From Corynebacterium gallinarum (GTDB lineage Bacteria > Actinomycetota > Actinomycetes > Mycobacteriales > Mycobacteriaceae): a stretch of 64,000 nt of DNA. A program made the translations under genes and the position numbers. Position 1 is the first letter of the stretch, and each line of letters opens with the position of its first letter. The stretch spans positions 1-64,000 of the forward strand of contig NZ_JACSPR010000007.1 in NCBI RefSeq assembly GCF_014837045.1, written 5' to 3'. The notes beneath the pieces were generated by a model. The model was given only the letters and a program-made list of their open reading frames with translations, searched no databases and was not told the DNA's origin. Shown piece after piece: positions 26,356-34,531 of the stretch.

Positions 26356-27894
26356 TCACCCCACGTGGTGCGCGTGTGCGTGGGACCCACCCCCGAGCTG
26401 GTCCGCCGGCTGCCCACCGGGTTCCACGATGACGAACTGACCCATCATGCCCTGGTCCTCGTGGTAGAGCATGTGGCAGTGGTACATGTACGGCCACGCG
26501 GGATCCGGGTGGTAACCGAACTCCACAGCCAGGCGCGCGGTGGCACCGGGTGGGAGGCCTACGGTGTCCTTCCACCCGTCGACAGGCACCTCGATGTCGG
26601 TGCCGGTCATGGAGACGACCTTGAAGCGTGCGTTGTGGATGTGGAAGTTGTGGGGCCAGTCCGAGTTGTCGTTGGTGACCTCCCAGATCTCCGGGCCGTC
26701 GTGGTCGATGACCACATCCACCCGCTGCATGTCCATCATCTGGTCATTGATGGAGAAGGTGTTGAGCACGAAGGTACGCTCCGGTGCGTCGATGACATCC
26801 GGATCCTGACGGGCGGCCGGATCGAACACACCGGGAATGGCCGGGGTGGACGGTGCCTCCTCGGCGGGGCCGGTGATGGTGAGCAGGTCGAAGGAATCCG
26901 CGAACCCGAAATCCGGGGTGTACTCATCCTCCGGCACACCGAAATTCCCGGGGAACGCCACCGACCGCAGGGTGACATCCTCCCCCGGCTCCAGATCCAC
27001 CAGGATCTCCCAGCGCTCACCGGGGCCGATGATCAGGCTGCTGCGCTCGAGTGGTTCGGCGAAGAAACCGGAATCACCGGCGATGACCTGGAAGGGACGG
27101 TCATCGGAGAAGGCCAGATTGAAAAACCGCATGTTGGATCCATCCAGCAGACGGAAACGGACGCGGCGGGTGGTGGCGTCGAAATGCGCTCCGGTGATGC
27201 CGTTGACGGTCGGGGTGTCCCCGAGCAGACCCAGGTCGGGCAGATCCTCCTCGTCCAGGGAACCATCCTCATGGAAACGGTGGTCCATGAGCACCACCGG
27301 GATGTCATCCACGCCGTAGTCCTTCGGGATGTCGAGGGAATCAGAGACCTCATCCTCGATGACGAAGGCGCCCGCCAGTCCGCGGTAGGCGTGCAGGCCG
27401 GTCAACCCGTGTGGGTGCGGGTGGTACCAGAGGGTGGCCGCGGTGTTGCTCACCGTCCAGGACGGGGACCAGGTCTCCCCCGGTTCGATGGGCGAATGGG
27501 GTCCACCGTCGGCAATGCCGGGCAGTTTCATCCCGTGCCAGTGGATGGTGGTCATCTCCCCCAGCCCGTTGGTGATCTCGACGGTGACCTCATCACCCTT
27601 GCGGGCAGTCAGCGTCGGGCCCAGGTGGTCGCCGTTGAAACCCCAGGTTCGGGTGGTCACATCGGGCAGGATATTGCTCTGCCCCTCCTGGGCGGTGAGC
27701 CGGTAGATCACCCGGTTCCCCTCCCGTTCGCCCTCTGCCAGCGGCGGGATGGGAAGTGGACGGGGTTCACCGCCATAACCCCGGGGTGTGGAATCCCCGG
27801 CACAGGCCACCAGAAACCGCGAGGCCGCCACCATGGCCACCGTCGCTCCCGCACCCTTGATGAACGCCCGACGGTTGATCTCTGGCAGCTGCAT
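26356..27894 (-). CDS. Multicopper oxidase, Tat-exported
   Basis: A 512-residue secreted cupredoxin-type oxidase. The Tat signal has RRAFIKG near residue 8 and a hydrophobic core ending VACAG, so it could be lipid-anchored. All copper motifs are present: HWHGMK, WYHPHPHG, HNFHIHNARF and the type 1 site YHCHMLYHEDQGMM. Such enzymes oxidise Cu(I), phenols or metals outside the cell. ATG 27894 is chosen because the Tat motif starts seven residues later. It is divergent from an MFS permease about 110 bases away. Whether it serves copper resistance is inference. Confidence 0.92.
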   Translation of the reverse strand: MQLPEINRRAFIKGAGATVAMVAASRFLVACAGDSTPRGYGGEPRPLPIPPLAEGEREGNRVIYRLTAQEGQSNILPDVTTRTWGFNGDHLGPTLTARKGDEVTVEITNGLGEMTTIHWHGMKLPGIADGGPHSPIEPGETWSPSWTVSNTAATLWYHPHPHGLTGLHAYRGLAGAFVIEDEVSDSLDIPKDYGVDDIPVVLMDHRFHEDGSLDEEDLPDLGLLGDTPTVNGITGAHFDATTRRVRFRLLDGSNMRFFNLAFSDDRPFQVIAGDSGFFAEPLERSSLIIGPGERWEILVDLEPGEDVTLRSVAFPGNFGVPEDEYTPDFGFADSFDLLTITGPAEEAPSTPAIPGVFDPAARQDPDVIDAPERTFVLNTFSINDQMMDMQRVDVVIDHDGPEIWEVTNDNSDWPHNFHIHNARFKVVSMTGTDIEVPVDGWKDTVGLPPGATARLAVEFGYHPDPAWPYMYHCHMLYHEDQGMMGQFVIVEPGGQPADQLGGGSHAHAHHVG

Positions 27895-28003
27895 GATGTG
27901 GGCCCACTCCTGATTTTCTACGGTGAAAACACTAGTAATCATCCTACTGAGCGAGGGAAGCGTGATCCAACCCCCGGCACCGGCCCTGCCTACAATGACG
28001 GCC

Positions 28004-29284
28004 ATGAGCACAGACGGAACCACCCACCAGGACAACCCGGACCCGGCGCTGGAGGAACACAACGCATCGCGGTTCATCTGGTCCAACGGCCTGCAGAACG
28101 TCGGTGACCAGATCATCGCCGCCAAGACGGTGCTGCCCTGGTTGCTGCATGCCGGCGGCGCGCCGGGGTTCTTCATCGCGCTGCTCGTCCCCATCCGTGA
28201 ATCCGGGTCCATGCTGCCGCAGGCCGCGATCACCCCGTGGGTGTTGCGGCAGGCCTCCCGCAGCCGGGTGTGGATCATCGGTTCCAACGGCCAGTTCCTC
28301 TCCGGGCTGGGCATCGGGATCGCGGCACTGTTCCTCGAGGGGTGGGCGCTCGGTATCACCGTGGTGGCCCTGCTGGGCATCCTGGCACTGTTCCGGTCGA
28401 TGTGTTCCATCTCCTCCAAGGATGTCCAGGGCAAGACCATCACCAAGGGACGCCGCGGCCTGATCAATGGTCGTGCCACCGCGATCGGTGGTGCGGTCGG
28501 TCTGGCCGTCGGTCTGGCCATCACCTTCCTGCTTGATGCGGACTCCCCCTCCTGGGTCCTGGCCGCCACCGTGATCGCCAGTTCCTTCTCCTGGTTGATC
28601 GCCTCCTTCATCTTCGCCGGCATCCGGGAACCGGATACCCGGGATGAGGCACTACCCTGGGATCCTGAGGAGAAGAACCACTGGTGGAAGGACTGCGCGG
28701 ACCTGCTCGTGGAGGATGTGAACTTCCGGAAGTTCGTCATCGTGCGCTCACTCATGCTCGTCACCGCACTGTCCACCGCGTTCATCGTCACCCTCGCCGC
28801 GGAGGCGGAGCAGGACATCACCGCACTCGGTTTCTTCGTCATCGCCTCAGGCCTGGCCTCGATGGTGGGTGGTCGCATCTCCGGGATCTGGTCTGATCGT
28901 TCCTCCCGCGATGTGATGGCCGGTGGTGCCCTGCTCGGCTCCCTGGTGCTGTTCGCCCTGGTCGCCAGCGCGCAGTGGGCCCCGTCGATCGTCAACGTGA
29001 TCGCGTTCCCGGCCGGGTTCTTCCTGGTCAACCTCGCCCACACCGCCATCCGCGTGGCGCGCAAAACCTATGTGGTGGACATGGCCGAAGGGGATCAGCG
29101 CACCAGGTATGTCGCGGCGGCCAACACGCTGATGGGTGTGATCCTGCTGGTCGTGGGTGCCATTTCGGGTGCCATCGCCATGCTGGGAACCCGCTGGGCA
29201 CTGATCTTCCTCGCCGTCATCGGACTGGTGGGGGTGGTGTTCTCCCGCACCCTGGAAGAGGTCTCCGCACCACAATCCGGATAA
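28004..29284 (+). CDS. MFS permease
   Basis: A 426-residue membrane protein with about 12 hydrophobic segments, organised as two six-helix halves around a charged central loop (PWDPEEKNHWWKDCADL near residue 223). The conserved MFS loop DRSSRDVMAGG follows the eighth helix. The substrate is unknown. TACAAT at 27991-27996 lies seven bases before ATG 28004, giving a leaderless start; another ATG three codons earlier overlaps that -10. It is divergent from the multicopper oxidase. Confidence 0.85.
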   Translation: MSTDGTTHQDNPDPALEEHNASRFIWSNGLQNVGDQIIAAKTVLPWLLHAGGAPGFFIALLVPIRESGSMLPQAAITPWVLRQASRSRVWIIGSNGQFLSGLGIGIAALFLEGWALGITVVALLGILALFRSMCSISSKDVQGKTITKGRRGLINGRATAIGGAVGLAVGLAITFLLDADSPSWVLAATVIASSFSWLIASFIFAGIREPDTRDEALPWDPEEKNHWWKDCADLLVEDVNFRKFVIVRSLMLVTALSTAFIVTLAAEAEQDITALGFFVIASGLASMVGGRISGIWSDRSSRDVMAGGALLGSLVLFALVASAQWAPSIVNVIAFPAGFFLVNLAHTAIRVARKTYVVDMAEGDQRTRYVAAANTLMGVILLVVGAISGAIAMLGTRWALIFLAVIGLVGVVFSRTLEEVSAPQSG

Positions 29285-29316
29285 GTGAGCCACCACAGCT
29301 GCGAATAACCACGCCC

Positions 29317-29338
29317 CGCCCGCTTCGGGCGTTATGCT
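29317..29338 (+). promoter_or_regulatory. Hairpin and candidate glmU promoter
   Basis: A tight hairpin CGCCCG-CTT-CGGGCG (29317-29331) follows the MFS gene and could terminate it. It abuts TATGCT (29333-29338), a plausible -10 for glmU with a leader of about 45 bases. Confidence 0.4.
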
Positions 29339-29386
29339 GTCTTGCGTACATGTGCCCCCGGTAAATTTTTAGAAGTTGAGGTCATC

Positions 29387-30847
29387 TTGAGCGCGAGCGA
29401 TTCCTCCAGCGCAGTTGTTGTACTGGCAGCGGGTGCTGGAACCCGCATGAAGTCAGATCTTCAGAAGACATTGCACAGCATCGGGGGTCGCAGCCTCATC
29501 TCCCACAGCCTGCATGCGGCTGCGGGGCTGAACCCGACCCACATCGTGGCCGTCATCGGTCACGGCCGCGACCAGGTCGGTCCTGCGGTTGAGGGCGTTG
29601 CCACGCAGCTGGGCCATGAGGTCCGGGTTGCCATCCAGGAGGAGCAGAACGGAACCGGTCACGCCGTGCAATGCGCGATGGACCAGCTCGAGGGATTCGA
29701 CGGCACCATCATCGTCACCAACGGTGACGTGCCCCTGCTGACCTCCGACACCCTCGGTTCCCTGCTGGCGGCCCACACCGCCACCCCCACCGCGGTCACC
29801 GTGCTCACCATGAACCTGGACGACCCCACCGGTTACGGCCGCATCGTCCGCAACTCCGACGGTGAGGTCACCGCGATTGTCGAGCAGAAGGACGCCTCCG
29901 ATGAGGAGCGCTCCATCACCGAGGTCAACTCCGGTGTGTTCGCCTTCGACGCGACCATCCTGCGGTCCGCCCTCTCCCAGCTGAAGTCCAACAACGCGCA
30001 GGGCGAGCTCTACCTCACCGATGTCCTCGGCATCGCCCGCAGCGAGGGCCACCCGGTCCGCGCTCACATCGCCGCCGATGCGCGCGAACTCGCCGGTGTC
30101 AATGACCGGGTCCAGCTCGCCGAGGCCGGCGCTGAACTCAACCGTCGCACCGTGGAGGCCGCCATGCGCGGGGGTGCCACCATCGTCGACCCGGCCACCA
30201 CCTGGATCGATGTGGAGGTCACCATCGGCCGTGACGTGCTCATCAACCCGGGCACCCAGCTTCGGGGCACCACCTCCATCGGTGACCGCGCGGAGATCGG
30301 TCCCGACACCACCCTGACCAACATGGTCATCGGCACCGGAGCATCCGTCATCCGCACCCACGGGTCCGATTCCGAGATCGGCGAGGACGCCACCGTCGGA
30401 CCCTTCACCTACATCCGTCCGGGCACCAAGCTCGGCGCGGAGAGCAAGCTCGGTGGTTTCGTGGAAACCAAGAAGGCCACCATCGGCCGTGGCTCCAAGG
30501 TCCCCCACCTGACCTACGTCGGCGATGCCACCATCGGTGAGTACTCCAACATCGGGGCCTCCTCCGTGTTCGTCAACTATGACGGTGTGAACAAGAACCA
30601 CACCACCATCGGCTCCCATGTGCGCACCGGTTCCGACACCATGTTCATCGCTCCGGTGACCGTGGGTGATGGCGCCTATTCCGGTGCGGGTACAGTGATC
30701 AAGGATGATGTTCCTCCGGGGGCCCTGGCCGTGTCGGGGGGACGTCAACGCAACATCGAAGGCTGGGTGCAGAAGAAGCGCCCGGGTACGGCCGCCGCCG
30801 ATGCCGCAGCAGCCGCACAGAACTCTGTCCCAAACCAGGAAGGCTAA
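29387..30847 (+). CDS. glmU: Bifunctional GlcNAc-1-P uridyltransferase / GlcN-1-P acetyltransferase
   Basis: A 486-residue two-domain enzyme that makes UDP-N-acetylglucosamine for peptidoglycan. The N-terminal nucleotidyltransferase has [18 protein letters not shown]; the C-terminal left-handed beta helix (from about 255) has hexapeptide repeats and the acetyltransferase motif [15 protein letters not shown]. The start is TTG at 29387 (SASDSSSA follows), which matches the C. glutamicum N-terminus as I recall it; an upstream TTG would add 15 unlike residues. prs follows after 11 bases, so both supply nucleotide-sugar and nucleotide precursors in one operon. Confidence 0.95.
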   Translation: MSASDSSSAVVVLAAGAGTRMKSDLQKTLHSIGGRSLISHSLHAAAGLNPTHIVAVIGHGRDQVGPAVEGVATQLGHEVRVAIQEEQNGTGHAVQCAMDQLEGFDGTIIVTNGDVPLLTSDTLGSLLAAHTATPTAVTVLTMNLDDPTGYGRIVRNSDGEVTAIVEQKDASDEERSITEVNSGVFAFDATILRSALSQLKSNNAQGELYLTDVLGIARSEGHPVRAHIAADARELAGVNDRVQLAEAGAELNRRTVEAAMRGGATIVDPATTWIDVEVTIGRDVLINPGTQLRGTTSIGDRAEIGPDTTLTNMVIGTGASVIRTHGSDSEIGEDATVGPFTYIRPGTKLGAESKLGGFVETKKATIGRGSKVPHLTYVGDATIGEYSNIGASSVFVNYDGVNKNHTTIGSHVRTGSDTMFIAPVTVGDGAYSGAGTVIKDDVPPGALAVSGGRQRNIEGWVQKKRPGTAAADAAAAAQNSVPNQEG

Positions 30848-30858
30848 GCAGACTCACC

Positions 30859-31836
30859 ATGACTGCTCACTGGAAAGAAAACCATAAGAACCTCATGCTC
30901 TTCTCGGGCCGTGCACACCCGGAGCTGGCTGAGGCCGTCGCCCGCGATCTCGAGGTGGAGGTCACCCCGATGACCGCCCGCGACTTCGCCAATGGTGAGA
31001 TCTACGTACGTTTCGAGGAGTCCGTCCGTGGCTCCGACTGCTTTGTCATCCAGTCCCACACCCAGCCACTGAACAAGTGGCTGATGGAACAGCTGCTGAT
31101 GATCGATGCACTCAAGCGTGGCTCCGCCAAGCGCATCACCGCCATCCTGCCGTTCTACCCCTATGCCCGTCAGGACAAGAAGCACCGCGGCCGCGAGCCC
31201 ATCTCCGCACGCCTGATCGCCGATCTGCTCCAGACCGCCGGCGCCGACCGCATCGTGTCGGTCGACCTGCACACCGACCAGATCCAGGGCTTCTTCGACG
31301 GCCCCGTCGATCACATGCACGCCATGCCGATCCTCACCGACTACATCAAGGACAAGTACGACCTGTCCAACATCGTGGTTGTCTCCCCGGATGCCGGCCG
31401 CGTGAAGGTCGCCGAGAAGTGGGCCAACACCTTAGGGGATGCCCCGATGGCGTTTGTGCACAAGACCCGCTCCACCGAGGTGGCCAATGAAGTCGTGTCC
31501 AACCGTGTCGTCGGTGATGTCTCAGGCAAGGACTGTGTTCTGCTCGATGACATGATCGACACCGGCGGCACCATCGCCGGTGCCGTGGGCGTGCTCAAGG
31601 AGGCCGGTGCCCGGTCCGTGGTCATCGCCTGCACCCACGGTGTGTTCTCCGATCCGGCCCGTGAGCGTCTGTCCAGCTGTGGCGCCGAGGAAGTCATCAC
31701 CACCGACACCCTCCCGCAGTCCACCGAGGGCTGGGCCAACCTGACCGTCCTGCCGATCGCACCGCTACTGGCCCGCACCATCAACGAGATCTTCGAGAAC
31801 GGTTCTGTCACCACCCTCTTCGAGGGCGACGCCTAA
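30859..31836 (+). CDS. prs: Ribose-phosphate pyrophosphokinase (PRPP synthase)
   Basis: A 325-residue class I PRPP synthase making phosphoribosyl pyrophosphate from ribose 5-phosphate and ATP for nucleotide, His, Trp and, in this group, decaprenyl-arabinose synthesis. The metal/ATP signature VDLHTDQIQGFFDGPVDH lies near residue 133, the flexible loop ARQDKKHRGREP near 100 and the PRPP-binding loop LLDDMIDTGGTIAG near 228. It follows glmU closely, the usual order in actinobacteria. Confidence 0.97.
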   Translation: MTAHWKENHKNLMLFSGRAHPELAEAVARDLEVEVTPMTARDFANGEIYVRFEESVRGSDCFVIQSHTQPLNKWLMEQLLMIDALKRGSAKRITAILPFYPYARQDKKHRGREPISARLIADLLQTAGADRIVSVDLHTDQIQGFFDGPVDHMHAMPILTDYIKDKYDLSNIVVVSPDAGRVKVAEKWANTLGDAPMAFVHKTRSTEVANEVVSNRVVGDVSGKDCVLLDDMIDTGGTIAGAVGVLKEAGARSVVIACTHGVFSDPARERLSSCGAEEVITTDTLPQSTEGWANLTVLPIAPLLARTINEIFENGSVTTLFEGDA

Positions 31837-31864
31837 CCCACCCTCTTCACCCAGGAGCCCTCGG

Positions 31865-32485
31865 ATGCCTGATTCCTTCACCCGTATCCGGCAGGCTCTT
31901 GAGCCACTGGCCGACCCCGCACGTGCCGCCGAGATGACGGCGTACATGCGGGGTCGGTTTCCGTTTCTGGGGATCGGGACACCCGCGCGCAGGACAGCCA
32001 CCATGCCGATCCTGCGCACCCTCCGTGAGTTCGATACCGACCTGGTCACCGCCTGTTTCGACGCGGAGGAGCGGGAATACCAGTATGTGGCCTGCGATCA
32101 CATCCGGCGGGTCGGCATCACCGACCTGGACCTCGCCGAGCGTCTGGTCCGGACGAAATCCTGGTGGGACACCGTCGATGCCCTGGCCAAACCCATCGGC
32201 GCCAACCACGCCGATGACACCATGCGTGCCTGGGCAACCCACGGGGATTTCTGGGTGCGCAGGGTCGCGATCCTCCACCAGCTGGGCAGGAAGACCGACA
32301 CCGACCTGGACCTGCTCGCCTGGATCATCCGGCAGAACCTCGGATCCGGGGAGTTCTTCATCAATAAGGCCGTCGGCTGGGCACTGCGCGATCTGGCCCA
32401 CCATGATCCCGCCTGGGTCCGGGCCTTCGTCGATGCAACCGACCTGCATTCCCTGAGTCGCAGGGAGGCGCTGAAGAACCTGTGA
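31865..32485 (+). CDS. DNA alkylation repair protein, AlkD-like
   Basis: A 206-residue HEAT-like repeat protein of the AlkC/AlkD family, which excises bulky or positively charged alkylated bases such as 7-methylguanine. Visible family features are MRGRFPFLGIGTPARR near residue 28, CDHIRRVG, the TKSWWDTVDALAKPIG segment containing the catalytic-type Trp/Asp and FFINKAVGWALRDLA near the end. It starts 28 bases after prs and may be cotranscribed. Substrate range cannot be read from sequence alone. Confidence 0.85.
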   Translation: MPDSFTRIRQALEPLADPARAAEMTAYMRGRFPFLGIGTPARRTATMPILRTLREFDTDLVTACFDAEEREYQYVACDHIRRVGITDLDLAERLVRTKSWWDTVDALAKPIGANHADDTMRAWATHGDFWVRRVAILHQLGRKTDTDLDLLAWIIRQNLGSGEFFINKAVGWALRDLAHHDPAWVRAFVDATDLHSLSRREALKNL

Positions 32486-32514
32486 CCGGTTTGGTTTCCG
32501 CTGATGTGGCGTGC

Positions 32515-32700
32515 TAGCCTGTCTGAGTCTCGGCGAGGGCCGATCACGCGGGAGAATCCGCCACAGTGGTCACGGCCGTTATCGACGCGATTCAGACTTC
32601 CATGGAAGCCACCCGGGTGGGCATGATACCCACCGGCTGGTTCCCACGCCTGCGAAGACTCGACCAAGACACTCGAGTCGGTCGTGGGCTTTATTTGTTG
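32515..32700 (+). ncRNA. Structured region upstream of rplY
   Basis: The 259 bases between the AlkD gene and rplY hold nested hairpins: a closing helix GTCTGAGTC/GATTCAGAC (32521-32529 and 32589-32597) around CGGC-GAGG-GCCG and GCGG-GAGAAT-CCGC, then a CCGGGTGGG/CCCACCGG hairpin (about 32613-32636), then a compound hairpin CCCACG...GACTCGA/TCGAGTC...CGTGGG (32643-32688) followed by CTTTATTTG. The last looks like an intrinsic terminator or attenuator 50 bases before the start codon. A possible -10 at 32515-32520 would begin transcription inside the first helix arm, so the outer helix may not form in RNA. Leader function is inferred. Confidence 0.45.
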
Positions 32701-32744
32701 TCGCGGCCGAGTTGATCCGGATCATCCCATTCAAGGAGAAACAC

Positions 32745-33353
32745 ATGGCTAACAAGTTCGAAACCATTGAGGCTGCCAACCGCACCGAGTTCGGCAAGGG
32801 CTCCGCACGCCGCGCCCGCGTCGCCGGCCTGGTTCCCGCCGTTGTCTACGGCGCCGACCTGGACAACAACCTCCACCTGACCCTCAGCCACCGCGACTTC
32901 GCCGGCCTGGTTCGCCGCAACGGCGTCAACGCCGTCATGGAGCTGGACGTCGAGGGTGTCAAGCAGCTCGCCATGATCAAGCACATCGATCAGAACGTCC
33001 TGACCTTCAACATCGACCACGTCGACCTCCTCGCCATCACCCGTGGCGAGAAGGTTGAGGTTGAGATCCCGGTCATCATCGAGGGCCAGCCTGCACCGAA
33101 CACCATGGTCGTCCAGGATGCCGACACCATCCGCATCGAGGCTGACGTCCTGAACATCCCTGAAGAGCTCATCGTCTCCGTTGAGGGCCTGGAGCTCGGC
33201 TCCCAGATCACCGCCGGCGACATCAAGCTCGGTGAGGACATGACCCTCATCGACGACGCTGAGCTGCTCATCGTCAACGTCGTTCTCCCGGCTGTCGAGG
33301 AAGCTCCTGCCGAGGACGAAGAGGGCGAGACCGAGGGCGAGTCCGAGGCTTAA
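32745..33353 (+). CDS. rplY: 50S ribosomal protein L25, CTC form
   Basis: A 202-residue protein: an L25 domain (residues 1-95, with TEFGKGSARRARVAGLVPAVVYG) that binds 5S rRNA, plus the C-terminal TL5/CTC domain and an acidic tail rich in Glu. AAGGAG lies six bases before the ATG, which starts MANKFETIEAANRTEFGKG. A strong terminator follows. A structured upstream region with an attenuator-like hairpin precedes it. The CTC form is linked to general stress in some bacteria. Confidence 0.96.
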   Translation: MANKFETIEAANRTEFGKGSARRARVAGLVPAVVYGADLDNNLHLTLSHRDFAGLVRRNGVNAVMELDVEGVKQLAMIKHIDQNVLTFNIDHVDLLAITRGEKVEVEIPVIIEGQPAPNTMVVQDADTIRIEADVLNIPEELIVSVEGLELGSQITAGDIKLGEDMTLIDDAELLIVNVVLPAVEEAPAEDEEGETEGESEA

Positions 33354-33372
33354 ACCCCCTCTGCTCCAACCG

Positions 33373-33414
33373 GGCCGCTGAGGTGACAGTGCACAGTCAC
33401 CTCAGCGGCCTTTT
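33373..33414 (+). terminator. Strong terminator after rplY
   Basis: A perfect 15-bp stem GGCCGCTGAGGTGAC/GTCACCTCAGCGGCC with an eight-base loop, followed by TTTT. Confidence 0.9.
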
Positions 33415-33492
33415 CTCATGCTTGTCGACGCCCCGACCACCCCGCGTACCCCACCGTTTGACCGGGGGACGCGGCGTGGTTGACTGGGGTGT

Positions 33493-34026
33493 GTGAATGA
33501 CTCCCCTGTTCTTGTTGTCGGTCTCGGTAACCCGGGCCCGAAATATGTCGGTACCCGCCACAACATCGGTTTCGAGGTGGTGGAGGAACTCGTGGACCGC
33601 AACCACGCGAACTTCAGCGTGCACAAGCGGTCCAATACCGAGATCGCGCAGCTGCCCGGTCTGATCGTGGCCAAGCCCCGCAGTTTCATGAACCTGTCCG
33701 GCACCCCGATCCGCGGGCTGTGTGACTTCTTCAAGATCTCCCCAGCGAATGTCCTGGTGGTCCATGATGAACTGGATCTGGATTTCGGTCAGGTCAAACT
33801 GCGTCAGGGTGGCGGCGATCATGGCCACAACGGTTTGAAGTCCACCAGCAAATCCCTGGGAACCAAGGACTACTGGAAACTCAGCGTGGGCATCGGCAGG
33901 CCACCGGGCCGGATGGACCCGGCCAGCTTTGTGCTCAAACCCTTTTCCAAGCAGGAGCAGGACAGTGTGCCGATCATGGCCGCGGATGCCGCGGACCTCA
34001 TCGAGGAGCACATCAGGACGTTGTGA
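33493..34026 (+). CDS. pth: Peptidyl-tRNA hydrolase, copy 1
   Basis: A 177-residue Pth that releases peptides from prematurely dropped peptidyl-tRNA. The active-site residues are all present: Asn in VVGLGNPGPKY, His in GTRHNIGF, Asp in VVHDELDLDFG and Asn in GHNGLKS. The start is GTG 33493 without a clear binding site. Its stop is back-to-back with the convergent small Cys4 gene (tga/tca). A second Pth gene lies 3 kb away, and both appear intact. Confidence 0.95.
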   Translation: MNDSPVLVVGLGNPGPKYVGTRHNIGFEVVEELVDRNHANFSVHKRSNTEIAQLPGLIVAKPRSFMNLSGTPIRGLCDFFKISPANVLVVHDELDLDFGQVKLRQGGGDHGHNGLKSTSKSLGTKDYWKLSVGIGRPPGRMDPASFVLKPFSKQEQDSVPIMAADAADLIEEHIRTL

Positions 34027-34212
34027 TCACCACCGGCGGGCGTGTTTGAGGGCCTTGCGCAGTGCGGCGTCGTCAAGCTCGAGGGCGCCCGCCTTGCGCA
34101 GGCGGTGCGCCACGGTCGGGCACGAGGAACACCGGGGGTTGTCCTTGCAGCACTTCTTCTTGACCTTGCCGGATTCCAGGCGTTTGCGCACCTTGGTCAT
34201 GGATTTGCCCAT
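34027..34212 (-). CDS. Small Cys4 protein, copy A
   Basis: A 61-residue basic protein with KKCCKDNPRCSSCP, that is CC-x5-C-x2-C, a likely metal-binding knuckle. The C-terminal part (LRKAGALELDDAALRKALKHARR) is helical. It is clearly related to the gene just upstream, whose stop lies six bases before this ATG, so the two form an operon of paralogues. AGGGGG precedes the ATG. I know no function; zinc or iron-sulfur binding is inference. Confidence 0.75.
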   Translation of the reverse strand: MGKSMTKVRKRLESGKVKKKCCKDNPRCSSCPTVAHRLRKAGALELDDAALRKALKHARRW

Positions 34213-34218
34213 GGCCCC

Positions 34219-34422
34219 CTACTTCCTGCGTGCTTCCTTGAGGCGGCGGGGCAGGTCGATATCATCGTTTTCCAGGGCCCCGGACTTGAGCAGTCGGGTG
34301 TAGACCACCGGGCAGTTAGTGCACCGTGGTGTCTTCCGGCAACACGTACTCTTCAGTTTCAACCCGAGCGGATTTTGTGTCACCGTCACGCGTGAGGTGG
34401 GTCTTTTCCTACGCTTGCTCAT
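34219..34422 (-). CDS. Small Cys4 protein, copy B
   Basis: A 67-residue basic protein with a positively charged N-terminus (SKRRKRPTSR) and STCCRKTPRCTNCPVV, the same CC-x5-C-x2-C knuckle as copy A, followed by a shared LLKSGALENDD segment. ATG 34422 is chosen because TACACT lies seven bases upstream, giving a leaderless start; an upstream start would add 11 residues through that promoter. It is first in a two-gene operon with copy A. Confidence 0.72.
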   Translation of the reverse strand: MSKRRKRPTSRVTVTQNPLGLKLKSTCCRKTPRCTNCPVVYTRLLKSGALENDDIDLPRRLKEARRK

Positions 34423-34460
34423 GGTTCCCAGTGTAGCGCCTGAGGCAAGGGACACCTAAC

Positions 34461-34510
34461 AAAAAATCCGGCTGCACCACCGGTGATGTCTCACTGGTGG
34501 GCAGCCGGAT
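34461..34510 (-). terminator. Strong terminator after gapB
   Basis: A long stem ATCCGGCTGC...GCAGCCGGAT with an inner ACCACCGGTGA/TCACTGGTGG continuation, followed on the minus strand by six T (34461-34466). Confidence 0.9.
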
Positions 34511-34531
34511 CACTCTCCGGGCTAGCCGGGG

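Noticed and set aside
26356-29064. A 902-codon minus-strand frame that would fuse the multicopper oxidase with an upstream region
   Set aside because: The upstream part runs antisense through the MFS gene. The real start is ATG 27894, just before the Tat motif.
32548-32600. Similarity of the rplY upstream region to parts of a cobalamin riboswitch (GAGAATCCGCCAC and ATTCAGAC)
   Set aside because: The conserved core order and kissing-loop elements are not present, and the downstream gene is a ribosomal protein.
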